A DNA stretch of 33,321 bases from Pygmaiobacter sp. (GCA_028689835.1 JAQVCK010000008.1:1-33321); one strand, 5' to 3'. Counted from the stretch's first letter, positions 16,804 through 24,132 are shown. Notes: generated by a model from the letters alone, not told the origin. Numbers and translations: made by a program.

Positions 16804-17736
16804 TTATAATTTTAAGCCCGTTGTGGCGGGCAGCCCCAGCCGAAGATTCATACATTCCACCGCCGCGCCCGATGCGCCTTTGCCCAAATTATCGTACTGC
16901 GCAACCAGCAGCAGGCGCTCTTCGCTGCCCTGCACCGTCACTTGCATGTCATCGCGCCCGCTCAGCGCCCCAGCGCCCAAAAAGCCGTCTTGCTGCGGGT
17001 CTTCGCAGTACTTTACAATGGGGCCGGTGTACCATGTGCGGTACACACTGCGCAGCTCTTCTATGCCGGCGCCCGGTGCAAGGTCTTGCTTTGTCAGCGG
17101 GATCATCACCTGCATGCCGCTGACAAAATCGCCGACGATGGGGGCGAATACCGGCGCTGAGTCAAGGCCCGCAAACAGCTGCATCTCCGGCAGGTGCTTG
17201 TGCGTTTGCCCCAGTGCATACGCGCGGGGGGCACTAAGCTGTGCGTCCCGCCCCTGCGCTTCGTACTGGGCAATCATTTTTTTGCCGCCGCCGCTGTACC
17301 CTGTCAGCGAAAAACAGCTAAGGCGGCTGCTTTTTGAAAGCAGCCCCGCCTTTACCAGCGGCCGCACCAGGGCAATCAGCCCGCTGGCGTGGCAGCCCGG
17401 CACCGCAATGCGGCTTGCCGTGGCGATTGCTGCAGGCTGGCCGGGTGCAAGCTGCGGAAACCCGTACACCCACCCCGGTGCCGTGCGGTGCGCCGTTGAT
17501 GTGTCAAACACACAGACCGCCGGGTTTTCCACCATCGACACCGCTGGTCGTGCGGCATCGTCCGGCAGGCACAAAAACGCAATATCACAGCTGTTCAGTG
17601 CCTGCTTGCGGGCGGCGGGGTCTTTGCGCTGACTTTCGCTTAACACCAAAACCTCTAAATCAGCCCGCGCGGCAAGCCGCTGGCGTATTTGCAGCCCCGT
17701 GGTACCGGCACTGCCGTCAATAAAAACCTTTGTCAC
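16804..17736 (-). CDS. argC: N-acetyl-gamma-glutamyl-phosphate reductase (short type)
   Basis: Reduces N-acetylglutamyl phosphate to the semialdehyde with NADPH. 310 aa with the N-terminal FIDGSAGTTGLQIRQRL nucleotide loop, catalytic Cys in IAVPGCHASG, and the catalytic His region ALGQTHKHLPEM. The length and the GSAGTTG loop mark the shorter type 2 form rather than the ~345-aa type 1 enzyme. Start is GTG at 17736, 6 bases after AAGGGGTGG. It follows the full-length end of argG by 28 bases, so the amber codon in argG could cause polarity onto it. Confidence 0.95.
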   Translation of the reverse strand: MTKVFIDGSAGTTGLQIRQRLAARADLEVLVLSESQRKDPAARKQALNSCDIAFLCLPDDAARPAVSMVENPAVCVFDTSTAHRTAPGWVYGFPQLAPGQPAAIATASRIAVPGCHASGLIALVRPLVKAGLLSKSSRLSCFSLTGYSGGGKKMIAQYEAQGRDAQLSAPRAYALGQTHKHLPEMQLFAGLDSAPVFAPIVGDFVSGMQVMIPLTKQDLAPGAGIEELRSVYRTWYTGPIVKYCEDPQQDGFLGAGALSGRDDMQVTVQGSEERLLLVAQYDNLGKGASGAAVECMNLRLGLPATTGLKL

Positions 17737-17764
17737 CGTACCACCCCTTGCTGCCGTGCAGCCG

Positions 17765-17890
17765 TTATTTTTTGCCGTCTATGATTGCCTGCACCTGAAT
17801 GGGCAGCCCGTACAGGTTGATAAAGCCCTCGGCATCTTTCTGGTTGTAATCGCTCTCGCCAAAGGTGGCAATCTCTTCGGAATACAGCGA
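17765..17890 (-). pseudogene. argG 3' remnant beyond the in-frame amber codon
   Basis: Directly after the TAG at 17893-17891 the argG frame stays open for 41 more codons to a TAA at 17767-17765. It encodes [14 protein letters not shown], then [14 protein letters not shown] and ends IIDGKK, the normal C-terminal extension of argininosuccinate synthase. The conserved context is AGTWSP-stop-SLY where family members have Tyr, so one base change (TAC or TAT to TAG) explains it. No start codon or ribosome site would allow the tail to be made alone. Confidence 0.85.
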
Positions 17891-18982
17891 CTACGGGCTC
17901 CACGTGCCGGCGTTGATCATATTGCCCTTGTACAGCTTCAGCTTCACTGTGCCGGTCACCCTTTCCTGCGTTTTGTCCACAAACGCCGAAAGCGCTTCAC
18001 GCAGCGGGGTAAACCACTGGCCGTTGTACACCAGCTCGCCAAAGGTGATGGACAACTTTTCTTTTTCATGCATCGTCATTTTGTCAAGGCACAGCGTTTC
18101 CAGCACACTGTGGGCCTTGTACAGAATAGCGCCGCCCGGGGTCTCGTACACACCGCGGCACTTCATGCCCACCAGGCGGTTTTCCACAATGTCCAAAAGG
18201 CCAATGCCGTTGGCGCCGCCCAGCTCGTTCAGCTTGTAAATGATTTCTTTCGCGCTCATCGCGCTGCCGTCCAGCGACACCGGCACACCTTTTTCAAACC
18301 CGACTGTCACATAGGTGGGGGCATCCGGCGCGTTGATGGGCGAGACGCTCATCTCTAAAAAACCCTCTTTTTCGTACTGCGGCTCGTTGCCGGTGTCCTC
18401 AAGGTCCATGCCCTCATGGCTGAGGTGCCACAGGTTTTTGTCTTTGGAATAGTTTGTCTCACGGCTGATTTTCAGCGGGATGCCGTGGGCCTCGGCGTAG
18501 TCAATCTCCTCATCGCGGGACTTGATGCTCCATTCGCGCCACGGTGCAATGATGGGCATATGCGGCGCAAAATGCCGAATTGCAAGCTCGAACCGCACCT
18601 GGTCGTTGCCCTTGCCGGTACAGCCGTGCGCAATGGCGTCGGCCCCCTCTGCCTTTGCAATTTCAACCAGCCGCTTTGCAATGCACGGGCGGGCGTGGCT
18701 GGTGCCCAGCAGGTATTCTTCGTATTTGGCGCCCGCCTTCATGGTGGGGATAATGAAATCGTTGACGTATTCGTCAGTCAAATCCTCCACGTACAGCTTC
18801 GACGCACCGGTTTTCAGGGCCTTTTCCTCCAGCCCCTCCAGCTCGTCCGCCTGCCCCACGTTGCCCGACACGGCAATCACTTCGCAGTTGTTGTAGTTTT
18901 CTTTCAGCCACGGGATGATGATGGAGGTATCCAGCCCGCCGCTATATGCCAGAACGACTTTCTTAATTTCATTTTTATTCAT
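17891..18982 (-). CDS. argG: Argininosuccinate synthase, truncated by an in-frame TAG
   Basis: Joins citrulline and aspartate with ATP. The visible product is 363 aa; read through the TAG it would be 405, the family's size. The N-terminal PP-loop [18 protein letters not shown], the citrulline/aspartate region [14 protein letters not shown], and GRETNYSKD-like [19 protein letters not shown] are intact. What is lost is the C-terminal arm which, in known structures, packs on another subunit of the tetramer, so activity is doubtful unless the codon is suppressed or is a sequence error. First gene of the arg/car operon; its start overlaps an ArgR-box-like sequence, with GGAGG 7 bases upstream. Confidence 0.88.
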   Translation of the reverse strand: MNKNEIKKVVLAYSGGLDTSIIIPWLKENYNNCEVIAVSGNVGQADELEGLEEKALKTGASKLYVEDLTDEYVNDFIIPTMKAGAKYEEYLLGTSHARPCIAKRLVEIAKAEGADAIAHGCTGKGNDQVRFELAIRHFAPHMPIIAPWREWSIKSRDEEIDYAEAHGIPLKISRETNYSKDKNLWHLSHEGMDLEDTGNEPQYEKEGFLEMSVSPINAPDAPTYVTVGFEKGVPVSLDGSAMSAKEIIYKLNELGGANGIGLLDIVENRLVGMKCRGVYETPGGAILYKAHSVLETLCLDKMTMHEKEKLSITFGELVYNGQWFTPLREALSAFVDKTQERVTGTVKLKLYKGNMINAGTWSP

Positions 18983-18983
18983 G
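18966..18983. promoter_or_regulatory. ArgR-box-like site over the argG start codon
   Basis: On the minus strand CATGAATAAAAATGAAAT overlaps the start of argG and closely follows the Bacillus-type ARG box (TGAATwwwwATTCA-like, as I recall it). Operators inside the first codons occur in Bacillus arg genes. The match may in part reflect the Asn-Lys-Asn-Glu codons. Confidence 0.4.
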
Positions 18984-19023
18984 TTTTGCCTCCATAAATG
19001 TATATTTATAAATTATGTGCTTT

Positions 19024-19053
19024 ATTATATGCTGGATACTGCCAAAATGTCAA
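19024..19053 (-). promoter_or_regulatory. Promoter of the arg/car operon
   Basis: On the minus strand TTGACA (19053-19048), 18-base spacer, TATAAT (19029-19024), a full consensus at both boxes. Transcription should begin near 19017, leaving a leader of about 35 bases that contains an imperfect AT-rich dyad (18993-19017, CATAA...TTATG). The 18983-19419 gap is very AT-rich and holds this promoter, the ArgR-like boxes and the terminator of the next gene, but no gene. Confidence 0.8.
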
Positions 19054-19071
19054 GCAATTTATTGTATACAT

Positions 19072-19089
19072 TTTGAATTTTTATTCTTT
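19072..19089. promoter_or_regulatory. ArgR-box-like operator, proximal
   Basis: TTTGAATTTTTATTCTTT holds TGAAT-TTTT-ATTC, close to the ArgR consensus dyad, 18 bases upstream of the -35 box of the operon promoter. Confidence 0.5.
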
Positions 19090-19251
19090 TTTATTTTTTC
19101 TTTTGCAACGATTGAGTTTTCTTGACCTGCGAACTTTCTTTATTTTTCTCCCATATTTCGTTGTTTTTATTTCAGAAAGAGGCAATATTTTATGTTTTTA
19201 ATTTTTTTCTTTGTTTTTCACTTGTTTGCTGCTTTTAGTCGGTACTTGATT

Positions 19252-19269
19252 TTTGAATATTTATTCTTA
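19252..19269. promoter_or_regulatory. ArgR-box-like operator, distal
   Basis: TTTGAATATTTATTCTTA repeats the proximal box almost exactly (TGAAT-ATTT-ATTC), 180 bases further upstream. A third half-site, CATGAATTTTTACACA, lies near 19290-19305. Pairs of distant boxes suit a hexameric repressor that loops DNA. Confidence 0.45.
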
Positions 19270-19335
19270 TTTAAAGTATCTGTGCTGGCATGAATTTTTA
19301 CACATATTTACCATTGCTAAAGGCTTCCGTTGCAT

Positions 19336-19383
19336 AAAATCAGCCCCCGGCGGCACCAAATGGTGCCGCCGGGGGCTGATTTT
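19336..19383. terminator. Terminator after the aldo/keto reductase gene
   Basis: Perfect 23-bp arms (19336-19358 and 19361-19383) around AA, with GC-rich centre CAGCCCCCGGCGGCACCA and outer A/T tracts that give U-runs on both strands. It ends the minus-strand aldo/keto reductase transcript and insulates the arg leader. Confidence 0.85.
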
Positions 19384-19419
19384 AATTGTTCATTCTCGTA
19401 TTTTTGCTAAAGCGTACAG

Positions 19420-20541
19420 TTAAACTTCCAGCATTTCTACCGCGCGGGACAGTTCGCCAATAATGCCGATGTGCTGGGGGCAGACCGACTCGCACTGGCC
19501 GCAGGCAATGCAGGCGCTGGCCGGCGCACCAGAATTTGTGACCCATTTATAGTTGCCACGTGCACTTTCTAAATTATCATACACCAAATACCGGTTCATC
19601 GCGCCAAAGATGGCAGGGATCTCAATGCCCTTAGGGCAACCCTTCATACAGTATTCACAGCTCGTGCAGGGGATGCCCTCAATTTCGGCGAGTACGGTGC
19701 GCGCGCGGCCTATAACGGCACTGCCCTCGGTCCCAAGGGGTTTAAACTGTGACATAGTGGCAAGGTTATCATCCATCTGTTGCAGGTTGGACATCCCACT
19801 GAGCACGGTGACAAGGCCGGGCTGCGATGCCGCAAACCGCAGCGCCCAAGACGCTGGCGACGCGGTGGGGTCTGCCTCTTGTAGTATTTTGGTAACGGCG
19901 TCCGGCGGGGTGGCAAGCAAACCGCCTTTGACAGGCTCCATAATAATGACCGGCTTATTGTGCTTTTTCGCCACCTCAAGGCACTTGGCAGACTGTACCG
20001 ACGGGCTGTCCCAATCAGCATAGTTGATTTGCAGCTGCACAAATTCCATTTCTGGGTGACGGGTCAGCAGTTCGTCCAGCGCCTTGGCATTATCGTGGAA
20101 CGAAAAGCCCAAATGACGAATCAGCCCTTTGTCCTTCAAATACTGGCCAAAATCCCAAAGGCCAAAATCATCAAACACCTTTGTGCGCTCGCCGCCACAG
20201 TTGTGCATCAGGTAAAAGTCAAAATACCCGGCACCGGTACGTTCCAGCGAGGTGTAAAACATCTGTTTTGCTTCCTCGGCAGTTTTAGCGCCTGCCCACG
20301 CCGGCAGTTTGGTTGCCAATTGAAACTGCTCGCGGGGGTAACGGTCTACCAGTGCTGTTTTTGCCGCTTGCTCTGATTTGCCGCCAATGTACCCGTAAGC
20401 GGTATCAAAATAAGTAAACCCCGCCGCCAAAAAACGGTCTACCATCTGTTTGGTCTGCTCAATATCAACCTCTTGCCCCAGCATGGGCAGCCGCATGAGC
20501 CCAAAGCCCAGCTTCGGGATCGTTTGTCCGAGATAGTCCAT
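19420..20541 (-). CDS. Aldo/keto reductase with C-terminal 4Fe-4S domain
   Basis: 373 aa. Residues about 1-270 are an aldo/keto reductase barrel: FDTAYGYIGGKSE (catalytic Asp and Tyr), the Lys in QLATKLPAW, and FYLMHNCGGE. The C-terminal part carries two cysteine groups, CTSCEYCMKGCPKGIEIP and CIACGQCESVCPQHIGI, typical of a two-cluster ferredoxin-like fold, so it is the iron-sulfur AKR type common in anaerobes. Substrate unknown; electrons may come from ferredoxin instead of NADPH (inference). The start MDYLGQTIPKLGFG at 20541 follows GGGAGG by 7 bases. Monocistronic. Confidence 0.93.
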   Translation of the reverse strand: MDYLGQTIPKLGFGLMRLPMLGQEVDIEQTKQMVDRFLAAGFTYFDTAYGYIGGKSEQAAKTALVDRYPREQFQLATKLPAWAGAKTAEEAKQMFYTSLERTGAGYFDFYLMHNCGGERTKVFDDFGLWDFGQYLKDKGLIRHLGFSFHDNAKALDELLTRHPEMEFVQLQINYADWDSPSVQSAKCLEVAKKHNKPVIIMEPVKGGLLATPPDAVTKILQEADPTASPASWALRFAASQPGLVTVLSGMSNLQQMDDNLATMSQFKPLGTEGSAVIGRARTVLAEIEGIPCTSCEYCMKGCPKGIEIPAIFGAMNRYLVYDNLESARGNYKWVTNSGAPASACIACGQCESVCPQHIGIIGELSRAVEMLEV

Positions 20542-20565
20542 TGCTAATCCTCCCCTTATCACAGT

Positions 20566-20585
20566 GCAAAAGCAACTGCTTTTGC
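20566..20585. repeat. Short perfect inverted repeat in the aldo/keto reductase leader
   Basis: GCAAAAGCA and TGCTTTTGC flank AC, between the promoter and the ribosome site of the minus-strand gene. Its centre AAAGCAACTGCTTT is the same as the centre of the hairpin at 5183-5240. Confidence 0.6.
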
Positions 20586-20598
20586 TGTTCTCTTTTAT

Positions 20599-20627
20599 TC
20601 TATAACTTAAACTGTGCTTTTAGTCAA
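20599..20627 (-). promoter_or_regulatory. Promoter of the aldo/keto reductase gene
   Basis: On the minus strand TTGACT (20627-20622), 17-base spacer, TATAGA (20604-20599), about 58 bases before the start codon. Confidence 0.55.
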
Positions 20628-20678
20628 TGCCCTGCCCTGAAATTTTTTGCCGCTTTGCATTTTTATCACTTTACAAAG

Positions 20679-20707
20679 TTGCCCTGGCTGCCCTTTTATG
20701 TTATACT
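20679..20707 (+). promoter_or_regulatory. Promoter of the downstream GNAT gene
   Basis: TTGCCC (20679-20684), 17-base spacer, TATACT (20702-20707), 42 bases before the ATG; divergent from the aldo/keto reductase promoter. Confidence 0.55.
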
Positions 20708-20749
20708 AACGCCAATTTTTTAAAAACAAAGAAAAGGCGGGCGGGCCCC

Positions 20750-21199
20750 ATGCAATTAATTGAGACCACCAGCACAGACGCACGTTTTGTTGTGCTGTGC
20801 GACGAGTTGGATACAGACCTAAACAAGCAAAATGGCGAGGTACTGCAAAAACTGTACAAGCAGTACAACACACTGGAGAAAATACAAAACGTGGTGCTTG
20901 CGCTGCAAGACGAAACACCGGTTGCCTGCGCCGCATTAAAAGAATATGCCCCCGGCACTGCCGAAGTGAAACGCGTATATACAAAACCACTCTGCCGCGG
21001 GCAAGGGGTTGCAGCCGCCATGCTTTGCGCGTTGGAACAACACGCAAAGCAACAGGGGTACACCCGCCTTGTGCTGGAAACCGGGCTGAACATGCTGCCC
21101 GCCCAGCGGCTATATCACCGCCTTGGGTTTCACCAAATACCAAACTACGGCCACTACGCAACCCTGCCAGATTCGTACTGTATGGAAAAGCCGTTATAA
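20750..21199 (+). CDS. GNAT-family N-acetyltransferase
   Basis: 149 aa. A GCN5-type acetyltransferase fold with the acetyl-CoA pyrophosphate loop in VYTKPLCRGQGVAAAMLCALEQHA (motif A), then LVLETGLNMLPAQRLYHRLGF and the C-terminal beta strand. The acceptor is unknown; ETG...AQRLYHRLGF is common to small-molecule or amino-acid acetyltransferases. The ATG at 20750 has GGCGGGCGGG just upstream; the open frame extends to 20627 but covers the promoter. Single-gene unit closed by a terminator. Confidence 0.9.
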   Translation: MQLIETTSTDARFVVLCDELDTDLNKQNGEVLQKLYKQYNTLEKIQNVVLALQDETPVACAALKEYAPGTAEVKRVYTKPLCRGQGVAAAMLCALEQHAKQQGYTRLVLETGLNMLPAQRLYHRLGFHQIPNYGHYATLPDSYCMEKPL

Positions 21200-21202
21200 A
21201 AA

Positions 21203-21238
21203 GCAGCCCCGCTGTGTTTTGCCAGCGGGGCTGCCTTT
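21203..21238. terminator. Bidirectional terminator between GNAT and GGDEF genes
   Basis: GCAGCCCCGCTG (21203-21214) pairs with CAGCGGGGCTGC (21223-21234), with TTTT after it on the plus strand and an A-tract before it that gives a U-run on the minus strand. Confidence 0.9.
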
Positions 21239-21248
21239 TGTTTTCTTT

Positions 21249-22718
21249 TTACATGGCTTCGCAATGTGTAATTTGGTTGCGTCCATTCTGTTTTGAGCAA
21301 TACAGTGCTTTATCCGCTTTTTTTGTAATCTGCTCTACATTTAGTTTGCTGCTGACCTCGGCAAGGCCCACACTGATGGTCACACGGTAGCGGTTGTCTT
21401 TTTCTTCGCTATTCAGGCGTTGCATTAAAGTTGCAAACAATTCTTCGGCCTGCTGGGGAGGCAACGCCAGTACGCCAAAAAATTCGTCGCCACCCCAACG
21501 GGACGCAATACCTTTTTCTGCAATCGCGTCGCGCAATTCGCTTGCCACCATTGCCAAAATGGCGTTGCCAAACACATGCCCATAGCTGTCGTTAATCTGT
21601 TTAAAATGGTCAATATCAAACAAAAACAGGGTTTTGGGCTGTTGCCGGTGGCGGTGCATAAAACCTTGGTACTGCTTTGCAAACAGCCTGCGGTTGGCAA
21701 GGCCGGTCAGCTCGTCGGTGTTTTCTACCGTTACCATACGCTGGTTATAGTTGTGGAACACGAGCGTCGTCACCAGAATACAGACGGCCAGCGAAAGGGC
21801 CATAAACAACAGATTGCTTACAAGGCGCTGGCCAAACGCACTGTTGATGGAATCGGTCTGCTTTTCTAAAATGAGATACCAGCCCAGTGTGTTATCATAT
21901 TTCGTGATTAAACATTTGCGCTCTGTGCCTGAGGTAAACCACTGCATATTCGCATCGGTAGAACGGTCCAGTTCAATCTCATCGTCTACACCGGTGCGCT
22001 GCGCAAGCTCAGCCCGGTCGATAAAAATATCGGTGTCGCCGGTAAACGACGTTTTGGCACCACCCTCGTTGATGATATACACCGAAAGGTCGTAATCACG
22101 TTCATACTCGCGAATCGTGTCCTCAATAAACGACACCTGCAGCCCCACGCCAATGATGCCCAGCAAGCCGTCTTTGCCCTCAACCCTGAAATTCACAAAC
22201 ACCGTGATGGTATCACCACTGGACTGGTTGGTATCCACCTCTAAATCATACTCGTTGTTGGAGGAAACGAAGTTATAGTACCAGACATCGTGCTCATCAT
22301 TTGGTGAAATGGTTTTATTAAACCCGTCTTGATAATAATAGTTGCCGGTTTTTGCTGAAACACAAAACACTGTGTCATAATCGTATTTTTGCTGGTAGGC
22401 ACGTAAATAGCTATAGAGCTGGTCACGCTCTGTGTCGCCTGCGCCCACCTGCGGCTCGTTTACCAGCCAGCTTTTTAAAAATTCGTCATTCGCCATAGTC
22501 TTCGACACCATGACCGGTTTGGACATTGAATTTTCAATATGCTTTGAAATATCGATATCCGCCAGCTTTACCGTGCTTTCCAAGTGCTTTTCGGCAAGGT
22601 CCTGATAAGATTTGGTGTCCTTATAGACCATACCGACAAACCCCAACAGAATTGCCGAAATAATAATCAAATTGCTAATGAGTAAAAGATGTCGCGCGCC
22701 CCCCACTTTTTTCAACAC
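21249..22718 (-). CDS. Cache-like sensor diguanylate cyclase (GGDEF)
   Basis: 489 aa. An N-terminal membrane helix (about 11-32), an extracytoplasmic domain of about 260 residues with Cache-like features (DTVFCVSAKTGNYYYQDG, YYNFVSSNNEYDLEVD, LLGIIGVGLQVSFI), a second helix (about 300-320), and a GGDEF domain from about residue 333: DELTGLANRRLFAKQ, FLFDIDHFKQINDSYGH, SRWGGDEFFGVL. The loop is intact, so it is probably active; the RxxD inhibitory site is missing. The extracellular domain probably binds a small ligand such as an amino or organic acid (family knowledge). GTG start at 22718 or TTG one codon later, both after AGGGGGA. Confidence 0.92.
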   Translation of the reverse strand: MLKKVGGARHLLLISNLIIISAILLGFVGMVYKDTKSYQDLAEKHLESTVKLADIDISKHIENSMSKPVMVSKTMANDEFLKSWLVNEPQVGAGDTERDQLYSYLRAYQQKYDYDTVFCVSAKTGNYYYQDGFNKTISPNDEHDVWYYNFVSSNNEYDLEVDTNQSSGDTITVFVNFRVEGKDGLLGIIGVGLQVSFIEDTIREYERDYDLSVYIINEGGAKTSFTGDTDIFIDRAELAQRTGVDDEIELDRSTDANMQWFTSGTERKCLITKYDNTLGWYLILEKQTDSINSAFGQRLVSNLLFMALSLAVCILVTTLVFHNYNQRMVTVENTDELTGLANRRLFAKQYQGFMHRHRQQPKTLFLFDIDHFKQINDSYGHVFGNAILAMVASELRDAIAEKGIASRWGGDEFFGVLALPPQQAEELFATLMQRLNSEEKDNRYRVTISVGLAEVSSKLNVEQITKKADKALYCSKQNGRNQITHCEAM

Positions 22719-22920
22719 AAATTCCCCCTGAAGTTTAAAAACAATAATCCTCTGCTCAATATACTACCGCATGAAAAGTAAAAAAACAAAATATTTTTTA
22801 CAAAACTAAAAGAAAAACCGTACCTTTTCTGCATCCTGACAGGAACTTTTGAGCGTTTTCTATTTTTTGTGCTTTTTTTGCTTGAAACCGCTATTTTTAT
22901 GCAGCTCCACGGTAATAAAT

Positions 22921-22955
22921 AAAGCCTCTTGCCGCAAATACGGCAAAAGGCTTTT
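22921..22955. terminator. Terminator after ohrR
   Basis: AAAGCCTCTTGCCG pairs with CGGCAAAAGGCTTT around CAAATA, with one mismatch. It lies 20 bases past the ohrR stop. The remaining 22719-22920 spacer is AT-rich and holds no gene. Confidence 0.7.
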
Positions 22956-22974
22956 GCTTTGTTAAAAAACAGTA

Positions 22975-23430
22975 TTACCGGCAATCGGTTGCCGTGCTGC
23001 GCAGCACCTGATACAGCAACCGGTACAAGGTTTTGGCATCCTGCTCGGACAGCGGGATGCACTGCATGATTTTGCCCGGCACCGCCTGCGCCTTTATTTT
23101 CAGCGCATCCCCCCCAGCAGTGGGGGCAACCAACACACTGCGTTCATCCGCCGCGTCTCGGCGGCGGGTAATCAGGCCAGCGGCTTGCATTTTTTTCAAT
23201 AAAGGTGTCAGGGTGCCGCTGTCAAGATACAGCGCCTCGCCCAATGCCTTTACACTCACTTCACGCTTTTCCCATAGCACCATCATCGCAATATACTGGG
23301 TATAGGTTAGGCCTATTTCATCTAAAAAAGGCTTGTACTGCTTCACGACCTCTCGTGCGCAGGCATATAGCGGGAAACAGAGCTGATTTTCCAATTTAAG
23401 CGTATCGCCTGTAAACAAATCTTCTTTCAT
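22975..23430 (-). CDS. MarR/OhrR-family peroxide-sensing regulator
   Basis: 151 aa. MarR winged-helix protein with LENQLCFPLYACAREVVKQYKPFL at the N-terminus; Cys18 matches the reactive Cys of OhrR, which is oxidised by organic peroxides and releases DNA. The wing region has YLDSGTLTPLLKKMQAAGLITRRRDAADERSV. The start MKEDLFTGD at 23430 has GGGGGG 6 bases upstream. It lies 77 bases after the glutathione peroxidase gene on the same strand and probably shares its promoter, so regulator and effector form one redox-controlled unit. An extra Cys25 near Cys18 could form a disulfide. Confidence 0.9.
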   Translation of the reverse strand: MKEDLFTGDTLKLENQLCFPLYACAREVVKQYKPFLDEIGLTYTQYIAMMVLWEKREVSVKALGEALYLDSGTLTPLLKKMQAAGLITRRRDAADERSVLVAPTAGGDALKIKAQAVPGKIMQCIPLSEQDAKTLYRLLYQVLRSTATDCR

Positions 23431-23507
23431 CCGACACCCCCCGTTTATCATACACCAAGTGCGCATTGCAGGCAATGAAATTACGCCCGCTTGATGCAAA
23501 TAACCGA

Positions 23508-23981
23508 TTACAGCAGGGCAGCGATTTTTGCTTCAAAGTCTGCCGGTACTTTAGTGGGGGCAAACCTTGCAACAACATTACCGTCGCGGTCTACCAAGAA
23601 CTTTGTAAAATTCCATTTGATGCGCCCGCCCATCAGGCCGCCCTTTTGTGATTTCAAAAAGGTGTACAGCGGGGCTTCGTTTTCGCCGTTTACGTCAATT
23701 TTGTCAAACTGGGGAAACGTAACCCCAAAACGGCCGGTGCAAAAAGTGTGAATGTCTTCATTGCTGCCCGGCGCTTGCCCGGCAAACTGGTTGCAGGGAA
23801 AATCCAGAATTTCAAGCCCTTTGTCGGCATATTTCGCATACAATTCTTGCAGGCCGGTATATTGCGGGGTAAAGCCACATTCGGTGGCAGTATTGACGAC
23901 TAGCAAGACTTTACCCCGATAGGCTGCCAAGCTTTTTTCGCTGCCATCCATCGCTTTGACCTTGAAATCGTAAATATTCAT
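23508..23981 (-). CDS. Glutathione peroxidase-family thiol peroxidase (Cys type)
   Basis: 157 aa. Reduces hydrogen or lipid peroxides. The peroxidatic residue is Cys35 in TATECGFTPQY, a normal Cys codon and not selenocysteine. Gln69 in FPCNQFAGQ and Trp-Asn in IKWNFTKFLV complete the catalytic set. A second Cys, in HTFCTGRFGVTFP (residue 82), is in the place of the resolving Cys of thioredoxin-dependent enzymes such as yeast Gpx3, so thioredoxin is the likely reductant. The start MNIYDFKVK follows GGAGGGG by 6 bases. First gene of the gpx-ohrR unit. Confidence 0.93.
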   Translation of the reverse strand: MNIYDFKVKAMDGSEKSLAAYRGKVLLVVNTATECGFTPQYTGLQELYAKYADKGLEILDFPCNQFAGQAPGSNEDIHTFCTGRFGVTFPQFDKIDVNGENEAPLYTFLKSQKGGLMGGRIKWNFTKFLVDRDGNVVARFAPTKVPADFEAKIAALL

Positions 23982-24006
23982 TTCAAACCCCTCCAAATAA
24001 GTTTTT

Positions 24007-24087
24007 CAAAATTAAATTGTTTAAAACCATTTATACTGTAGTCTTTTTCTTGGTATTTGTCAATAGAAAAATTGTATTTTATACAAT
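24007..24087 (-). promoter_or_regulatory. gpx-ohrR promoter with two MarR/OhrR-like dyads
   Basis: On the minus strand TTGACA (24063-24058), 17-base spacer, TACAGT (24040-24035). Downstream at 24007-24021 lies CAAAATTAAATTGTT, close to the OhrR operator I recall from Bacillus (TACAATTAAATTGTA). Upstream at 24071-24087 lies a perfect dyad ATTGTAT-TTT-ATACAAT. The two sites flank the promoter. Confidence 0.6.
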
Positions 24088-24132
24088 CTTTTTAAATTAT
24101 GCTTTTCTATCCCCTGCAAAAGCGCACCCAAA

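Noticed and set aside
17735-17750. T-box-like string (GGGGTGGTACGG on the minus strand) before argC
   Set aside because: It resembles the T-box motif AGGGTGGNACCGCG, but the gap between argG and argC is under 30 bases, there is no stem I, specifier loop or antiterminator, and the bases serve as the argC ribosome site.
17891-17893. TAG in argG as pyrrolysine or another recoded amino acid
   Set aside because: TAG ends other genes here, no pyrrolysine genes or insertion element are visible, and the family has Tyr at this place. A point mutation or sequence error is simpler.
23508-23981. Selenoprotein glutathione peroxidase
   Set aside because: The active-site codon encodes Cys, the frame contains no internal TGA, and no selenocysteine insertion hairpin is seen.
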